A stretch of DNA of 10,694 nucleotides. Origin: CAYSLC01 sp964431545 (GTDB taxonomy: Bacteria; Desulfobacterota; Desulfobacteria; Desulfobacterales; JAABSP01). A program made the translations under genes and the position numbers. The first letter of the stretch is position 1. Every line of letters starts with the position of its first letter. The notes under the pieces were generated by a model. That model ran no database searches. It had not been told where the DNA came from and saw only the letters and a program-made list of their open reading frames with translations. The stretch covers positions 1-10,694 of the forward strand of contig CAYSLC010000186.1 of the NCBI GenBank assembly GCA_964431545.1. Direction: 5' to 3'. Below are positions 6,466 through 10,694 of the stretch, one piece after another.

Positions 6466-7209
6466 TCACATGAGGGTCGTCAGATCCGTGACCACCACGT
6501 CGGCCCCGTTATCCCCCAGAGCCGCCGCGTCCCCTTTCCGGGCCACCCCCACCACCAGACCGAAACCGCCCGCCCGCCCCGCCTGAACCCCGGAGATGGC
6601 ATCCTCCACCACCACGGCCCGGGCCGGGGAGACCCCGAGCATCTCCGCCGCCCCGAGAAAGGCGTCCGGGGCCGGTTTGCCGTTGAGGCCCAGCTCCGCC
6701 ACGGTGACGCCGTCCACGCGGACATCGAAGAGATCCTCGATCCGGGCGGCCTCCAGCACCCCTTTGCAGTTCTTGCTGGAGGAGACCACGGCGGTCCCGA
6801 ACCCCTCGGCCCGGGCCCGGCGGACCAGGGCCACGCCGTCGTCGAAGATCTCCACCCCCTGTTCCCGCAGGGCGATCTGGACCATCCCGTCCTTTCGGCC
6901 GCCGAGATCTTCGACGGTGATCTCCCCGGTCGTCGCATCCGAGTGGTCCCGGGGCAGGTGGATGCCCCGGGATCCGAGGAAGCTCGCCACCCCTTCCTCC
7001 CGGAGTTTGCCGTTTACATACCGGTTGTAGTCGGAGACGATGTCGAAGGGGACGAAGGGACGCCCGGTCCGGCGGGCGTGATCCCGAAGGAAGTCGTCGA
7101 AGAGCCGCTTCCAGCAGGCGGCATGGACCTTGGCGGTCTCGGTGATCACGCCGTCCAGGTCGAACAGGATCGCGTCGAATCGGTCTTTGGTGATGTGGGG
7201 TGTGGCCAT
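6466..7209 (-). CDS. pgmB: Beta-phosphoglucomutase, HAD superfamily
   Basis: The 247-residue protein is a HAD-family beta-phosphoglucomutase, which interconverts beta-D-glucose 1-phosphate and glucose 6-phosphate through a beta-glucose 1,6-bisphosphate intermediate. HAD motif I is FDLDGVITETAKVH, with nucleophile D17 and acid/base D19. A helical cap domain lies at about residues 25-110. Motif II is VVSSSKN (141-147). The motif III lysine is K178 in GLNGKPAPDAF, and motif IV is VVEDAISGVQAG (E202, D203). The cap includes RPFVPFDIVSDYNRYVNGK, a feature I associate with the Rv3400-like subgroup found beside GH65 genes. The ATG at 7209 has GAGGAG three bases upstream, a short spacing. A strong promoter candidate lies about 60-90 bases upstream, so this is probably the first gene of the operon with GH65, which makes its substrate. 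No membrane or signal sequence is seen. Confidence 0.92.
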   Translation of the reverse strand: MATPHITKDRFDAILFDLDGVITETAKVHAACWKRLFDDFLRDHARRTGRPFVPFDIVSDYNRYVNGKLREEGVASFLGSRGIHLPRDHSDATTGEITVEDLGGRKDGMVQIALREQGVEIFDDGVALVRRARAEGFGTAVVSSSKNCKGVLEAARIEDLFDVRVDGVTVAELGLNGKPAPDAFLGAAEMLGVSPARAVVVEDAISGVQAGRAGGFGLVVGVARKGDAAALGDNGADVVVTDLTTLM

Positions 7210-7261
7210 GGGCTCCTCTTGCCGGAAAAGCGCGTCGAAAAAAAGGGGCGATCGATCTCCG

Positions 7262-7293
7262 ATTTCCCGGTAGTATACCGTGAATCGGGAAAT
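7262..7293. promoter_or_regulatory. Operator-like inverted repeat over the mutase promoter
   Basis: ATTTCCCG (7262-7269) and CGGGAAAT (7286-7293) are perfect inverted 8-base arms with 16 bases between. One arm lies in the -35/-10 spacer and the other just downstream of the -10 box, at the expected start of transcription. A smaller inverted repeat, GGTA/TACC, sits inside at 7269-7279. This is where a repressor site would be expected. The regulator is not in the window. Confidence 0.45.
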
Positions 7294-7300
7294 TCCTCAA
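7272..7300 (-). promoter_or_regulatory. Candidate sigma-70 promoter of the mutase-GH65 operon
   Basis: The minus strand reads TTGAGG (plus 7295-7300), 17 bases, then TATACT (plus 7272-7277). These match the consensus at 4/6 and 5/6 with ideal spacing. The predicted start of transcription is near 7265, which leaves a leader of about 55 bases before the mutase ATG. An inverted repeat brackets the -10 box. Confidence 0.55.
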
Positions 7301-7333
7301 ATCCTCCGGCCCGGTCGCGCCCTGGGCCCCGGT

Positions 7334-7370
7334 CGACCGATCCGAAAGGCCCTCCTCGGATCATCGGTCG
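7334..7370 (-). other. Hairpin at the end of the sensor kinase gene, possible weak terminator
   Basis: CGACCGATCCGA (7334-7345) can pair with TCGGAT-CAT-CGGTCG (7356-7370), a 12-base stem with a 3-base bulge and a 10-base loop. It includes the kinase stop codon. There is no U-run after it on the minus strand, so it is not a standard intrinsic terminator. It may protect the 3' end or stall polymerase before the mutase promoter. Confidence 0.35.
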
Positions 7371-10261
7371 AGCACCTCCCGGACTTTCGCCGCCAGCGCC
7401 TTGAGCGAAAAGGGTTTCTGAATGAAGGCGACCCCCGGGTCCATGACGCCCCGGTGGGCGATCACGTCGTCGGTGTAGCCGGACATGTAGAGAACCTTGA
7501 TCCGGGGATGGGAGCCGGACAGGGCCTCGAAGAGCTGCCTTCCGTTCATCTCCGGCATGACCACGTCGGTCAGGAGGAGATCGACCTGGCCGTCGTGTCG
7601 ATCCAGCAGGGCGAGGGCCGCCCGGCCGTTTTCCGCGGCAAGGACCGTGTACCCTTGCCGCCGAAGGATCGATAGGGCCAGGTTCCGCACCGATTCGTTG
7701 TCCTCCACAAGGAGAACGGTCTCCGATCCCCCCAGGACCGCCGGCCTTGCCGGGGCCGGTCCGTCGCCGGCGGCTGGTTCCGTCGACACGGGCAGGTAGA
7801 TCTTGAACGTCGCCCCCAGGTGGGGTTCGCTGTAGGCCCAGACCTGCCCTCCGTGTTGTTTGATGATCCCGAAAACGGTGGCCAGTCCCAGCCCGGTCCC
7901 TTTCTCCTTCTCCTTGGTGGTGAAGAAGGGCTCGAAGAGGTGTTCCCGGGTCTCCGGATCCATGCCGCGCCCGGTGTCGCTGAACCCCATCATGACATAG
8001 GGGCCGGGAGCGATCCCTCCGCGTGTCGAAGCGTAGCTTTCGTCCAGTTCGACCCGGGCGGTCTCGATGGTCAGCGCGCCGCCGTCCGGCATGGCGTCCT
8101 GGGCGTTGACCGCCAGGTTCATGACCACCTGCTCCAACTGCCCGAGGTCCCCCTGGATGGGTGGAAGGGCGGGGTCCAGGTTCATCCGGATGTCGACATC
8201 TTCCCGGATGGTCCGCCGAAGCAGCTTTTCGAAATTTCCGAGAAGGAGATTCACATCGATCGGTTTGAATTCGAGGGTCTGCTTTCGGCTGAAGGCCAGA
8301 AGCTGGCGGACCAGGTCCCGGGCCCGCCTGCCCGCGCCGACGATCTCTTCCATGGGGCCCCTGCGCGGATCGACCCGCGCGGTGTCCTCCAAAAGCATCT
8401 CCCCGTACCCCAGGATCGGGGAGAGGAGGTTGTTGAGATCGTGGGCCACGCCGCCGGCCAGCCGGCCGATCGACTCCATCTTCTGGGCCTGGTGGAACTG
8501 CCCTTCCAATCGGGCTTTTTCCGCTTCGGTCCGTTTCCGCTCGGTGATGTCCAGGACGCTGCCGAGGAAATATTGCGGCCGGCCGCCGGTGTCCCGGACG
8601 AGGTTGGCGTCGAGAATGCCGTGGATGATCCGGCCGCTCTTGTGGATGAACTGTTTTTCCATACGGAAGTGATCGATCTCGCCGGCGGCCAGCAGGGACT
8701 GCTTGCGGAGGTTCTCGGCAAGGGTCTCCGGATGGGTGATCTCCTTTAGGTGTTTGCCGATCAGCGCCGATTCATCATACCCCAGCATCCGGCAATAGGC
8801 CTCGTTGGCGGCCTCGATCCGAAACGCCAGGGAGACCTGGGCCACGCCGACGGCCATGTGGGAATAGACCTGCCGGAACCGCTCTTCGCTCTTGCGCAGG
8901 GATTCTTCCGCCTCTTTGCGGACGGTGATATCGTGGGAGAGAATCTGGGCGGTCTGAAAGACGCCCCGGGCGTCCGGCACGGGATGGACCCTGGAGAGGA
9001 GCCACCGGCTGCCCCGGGGGAACCGAACTTCGTCCTCGTACTCTTCGGAGACCCCGTGGTCGATGGCCCTGCGGACCCGGCGGATATATTCGCCGGCGGT
9101 ATCCGGATGGAGGGATTCGAAGGAGGTGCCGATGAAGTCCTCCGGCTCCCCGCCGAACCATTGGGCGACCCGGCGGTTCATGAGTCGGCAGATGCCGTTT
9201 CGGTCGTAGACGGAGATGAACATGTCGCTGTTTTCGAACAGGAGCCGGAACTTTTCCTCGCTTTCTCGAATCCTGCCTTCGGCATGCTTCCGATCGGTAA
9301 TGTCCAGACCGTGGGAGACGACCCCCGTGACGTCCCCCCGTTCGTCCCGGTAGGGAAAATAGTCCATCGCCATCCAGCGCGCTCCCCTTCCGGGAAAGTC
9401 GACCCGCACCTCATAATGGACGGACTCGCCCGCCAGGGCCCGGTCGATTTCCGGTTTGATGTCGGCATCGAAGACGGCCCGACCGCAGAAATCCGCCACC
9501 GTGTGGCCGATGATCCGTTCTCGGGCGACACCGAAAAGGTGGGCGTAGACATCATTGACCGCCAGATAGCGGTACTCCCGGGAGACAAAGGACATGGGCT
9601 GCGGTATGGTGGTGACGATATGCTCCAGGCGGCGGCGATGGGCTTCCGCCTCGATCTTGTGGAGGGCGAAGCCCAGGTCGTCCGCCAGTTCCTGGAAAAG
9701 GGCCTGTTCTTCCGCGTCGTCGGCATGGGCTGCGGGAACGGAAACCGCCAGGAGACCATGGACGCGGCCCTGGTATGCCAGGCGGTGGGATATCCCGGCC
9801 CGGCCGGCGTACCCCCGGGCCAGCGGGCAGCCGGTGCACTGGGTCGGCGGATCGCTCACCACCAAGAGCCCTTCCCGGGCCAATGCCCGCTCCATGCAGC
9901 CGGGGAACGCCCCCTGGAGGAGCCGGTCACCCAAAGCCTCGAAACCGCGGTCGAACCCCGATGAGGCTATCCGGGACACGTTCGCCTCGTCCTTTTCCAG
10001 CAACGCGATCCAGGCGTTGGGGTAGCCGAGGGTCTCCGTGAGCGTCTCGCAGGCCCGTTCGATCAGGCGTGCCGGGTCGTCCTCGGCGGTGATCAGCTGG
10101 TTGACGTTTCGGATGGCCAGCAGGACCTTTTTGAGGTGGGTTTCCCGGTCCTGTGCCCGGCGCATATCGGTCTGTTCCCGCTGGAGGTCCCGGAGGCGCT
10201 CCCGCAGGTCTTTCACCTCCTGGCGGAGGGCGTCGACCTCGGTCTCTTTTTCCAAGCGCAT
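7361..10261 (-). CDS. Hybrid sensor histidine kinase (GAF, three PAS, HisKA, HATPase, receiver)
   Basis: The 966-residue protein has, in order: an N-terminal coiled coil (about 1-45, heptad-like DALRQEVKDLRERLRDL), a GAF domain (45-202), PAS domains at about 207-327, 330-453 and 454-577 (each ending in a DITxRK/H-like linker), HisKA (588-657), HATPase (705-825) and a C-terminal receiver (848-965). The phosphoacceptor is H607 in GGVAHDLNNLLSP. ATP-binding boxes are N719 (VNAQDAM), DTGRGM (762) and GTGLGL (788-793). The receiver has the acceptor D899 (LLTDVVMP), MSGYTD and K949 (QKPF). No membrane segment is present, so it should sense a cytoplasmic signal. The GAF domain has cysteines at 121, 142 and 145. 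A longer frame starts at GTG 10330 without a ribosome site; ATG 10261 has GAGGA seven bases upstream and was preferred. The output partner is not in the window. Confidence 0.93.
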   Translation of the reverse strand: MRLEKETEVDALRQEVKDLRERLRDLQREQTDMRRAQDRETHLKKVLLAIRNVNQLITAEDDPARLIERACETLTETLGYPNAWIALLEKDEANVSRIASSGFDRGFEALGDRLLQGAFPGCMERALAREGLLVVSDPPTQCTGCPLARGYAGRAGISHRLAYQGRVHGLLAVSVPAAHADDAEEQALFQELADDLGFALHKIEAEAHRRRLEHIVTTIPQPMSFVSREYRYLAVNDVYAHLFGVARERIIGHTVADFCGRAVFDADIKPEIDRALAGESVHYEVRVDFPGRGARWMAMDYFPYRDERGDVTGVVSHGLDITDRKHAEGRIRESEEKFRLLFENSDMFISVYDRNGICRLMNRRVAQWFGGEPEDFIGTSFESLHPDTAGEYIRRVRRAIDHGVSEEYEDEVRFPRGSRWLLSRVHPVPDARGVFQTAQILSHDITVRKEAEESLRKSEERFRQVYSHMAVGVAQVSLAFRIEAANEAYCRMLGYDESALIGKHLKEITHPETLAENLRKQSLLAAGEIDHFRMEKQFIHKSGRIIHGILDANLVRDTGGRPQYFLGSVLDITERKRTEAEKARLEGQFHQAQKMESIGRLAGGVAHDLNNLLSPILGYGEMLLEDTARVDPRRGPMEEIVGAGRRARDLVRQLLAFSRKQTLEFKPIDVNLLLGNFEKLLRRTIREDVDIRMNLDPALPPIQGDLGQLEQVVMNLAVNAQDAMPDGGALTIETARVELDESYASTRGGIAPGPYVMMGFSDTGRGMDPETREHLFEPFFTTKEKEKGTGLGLATVFGIIKQHGGQVWAYSEPHLGATFKIYLPVSTEPAAGDGPAPARPAVLGGSETVLLVEDNESVRNLALSILRRQGYTVLAAENGRAALALLDRHDGQVDLLLTDVVMPEMNGRQLFEALSGSHPRIKVLYMSGYTDDVIAHRGVMDPGVAFIQKPFSLKALAAKVREVLDR

Positions 10262-10499
10262 GGTTTTTTCCTCGACGAATCGGTCCGCCGTCCGCCGGGC
10301 ATCCAGATTCCTGAACGGCGGGCACCCCACGCCGCCGGATCGGGGACGTTCCCGGCGGGAAAACCGCCTTCAAGCGACTGAGAGATATACCATCGGCCGT
10401 CCGGTTTCACAAGAGCCCATCGCCACCGCCCGGCGGAGAAACGGCCGGTTCGGCATCGGGAAACGGTGGGGTTGGGGCGCCGTCTCCATTTGGGGTTGA
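10262..10499. other. Kinase leader and intergenic region
   Basis: I see no convincing gene here. It holds the kinase ribosome site (GAGGA at plus 10269-10273), the candidate promoter, and a small hairpin, GGCGG-GAAAA-CCGCC, at 10354-10368. Open frames on both strands look like products of high GC content. Confidence 0.5.
10384..10412 (-). promoter_or_regulatory. Candidate promoter of the sensor kinase gene
   Basis: The minus strand reads TTGTGA (plus 10407-10412), exactly 17 bases, then TATATC (plus 10384-10389). Each box matches the sigma-70 consensus at 4/6. It would give a leader of about 115 bases. The match is modest and other sites are possible. Confidence 0.35.
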
Positions 10500-10628
10500 T
10501 ACACCAACGACCCCATCGGCGTGGACCTCGCCCGGAACGGCAAGATCGAGTGCGATACGGAACTCTTCCAGCCCGGAGCCGTGGCCCGCATCCACGGCCG
10601 TGAATATGTGTTCGTCATCGACTGGTGA
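10500..10628 (+). pseudogene. Possible gene fragment (C-terminal-like, 42 codons, no clear start)
   Basis: After a TGA at 10497-10499 a frame runs 42 codons to TGA 10626-10628. It reads YTNDPIGVDLARNGKIECDT and ends HGREYVFVIDW. The alternation of hydrophobic and charged residues and the natural-looking aromatic end resemble the C-terminal part of a real protein more than noise. There is no ATG; a GTG at 10521 could start a 35-residue peptide but lacks a good ribosome site. It may be the tail of a decayed gene whose upstream part is gone, or chance. I do not recognise the family. An ATG at 10628 overlaps its stop and runs off the right edge, too short to judge. Confidence 0.3.
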
Positions 10629-10694
10629 TGAGGATTCCCGGCGGATCCCGTGCAGGCGCTTCCTTCACGTACCCGGAACGGCGGTCCACGTCGG

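Noticed and set aside
7236..7262. Intrinsic terminator with the T-run before the mutase gene
   Set aside because: The minus strand has CCCC followed by seven Ts, but the only preceding palindrome is the weak GATCGATC, and the element lies downstream of the promoter in the mutase leader.
3481..7404. A 1307-codon open frame on the plus strand
   Set aside because: It runs antisense to the Mut7-C, GH65 and mutase genes, is rich in Gly, Pro, Val, Asp and His with no domain, and reflects the lack of stops opposite GC-rich codons.
10262..10330. N-terminal extension of the sensor kinase by 23 residues from a GTG
   Set aside because: There is no ribosome site before the GTG, and the ATG at 10261 has GAGGA at good spacing and begins the coiled coil.

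Overview
The window is GC-rich DNA with no mobile element, CRISPR array, rRNA or tRNA that I can see. The mix of genes (a tungsten-type aldehyde ferredoxin oxidoreductase homologue, a soluble multi-PAS hybrid histidine kinase, a UPF0175 antitoxin-like protein) suggests an anaerobic bacterium, most likely a Desulfobacterota (former Deltaproteobacteria) lineage. That placement is inference from gene content, not from a marker gene.

Layout. Plus strand, 1-1312: the C-terminal part of an unrecognised protein that runs in from the left edge; a short UPF0175 antitoxin-like gene; a 43-codon ORF that overlaps its stop by ATGA, where a PIN-type toxin would normally lie; and a 117-residue conserved-looking protein of unknown function. 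The stretch of about 570-960 is visibly richer in A+T than the rest. Minus strand, 10261 down to 1314: a 966-residue hybrid sensor kinase (GAF, three PAS, HisKA, HATPase, receiver); a beta-phosphoglucomutase; a GH65 disaccharide phosphorylase; a ubiquitin-like/Mut7-C fusion that ends before its usual zinc ribbon; and an aldehyde ferredoxin oxidoreductase family protein. The two strands meet tail to tail with one base between stop codons. The right end (10262-10694) holds the kinase leader with a candidate promoter and a possible short gene fragment.

How the genes work together. The phosphorylase and mutase form a familiar pair: GH65 splits an alpha-glucosyl disaccharide with phosphate to beta-glucose 1-phosphate (or runs in reverse), and the mutase interconverts this with glucose 6-phosphate. 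A good sigma-70-like promoter (TTGAGG, 17 bases, TATACT) lies upstream of the mutase, and a perfect 8-base inverted repeat brackets its -10 box, so the pair looks like a regulated operon. The Ub-Mut7-C gene starts 12 bases after the GH65 stop and is probably co-transcribed. The AOR gene follows after a 166-base AT-rich leader with its own inverted repeat and a strong Shine-Dalgarno site, so it may have a separate promoter. The kinase is soluble and has no separate response regulator gene beside it.

I found no convincing wholly new system. The points most worth a second look are the operator-like repeat over the mutase promoter, the missing zinc ribbon of the Mut7-C protein, the antitoxin-like gene without a recognisable toxin, the cysteines in the kinase GAF domain, and the paired hairpins between the mutase and GH65 genes.
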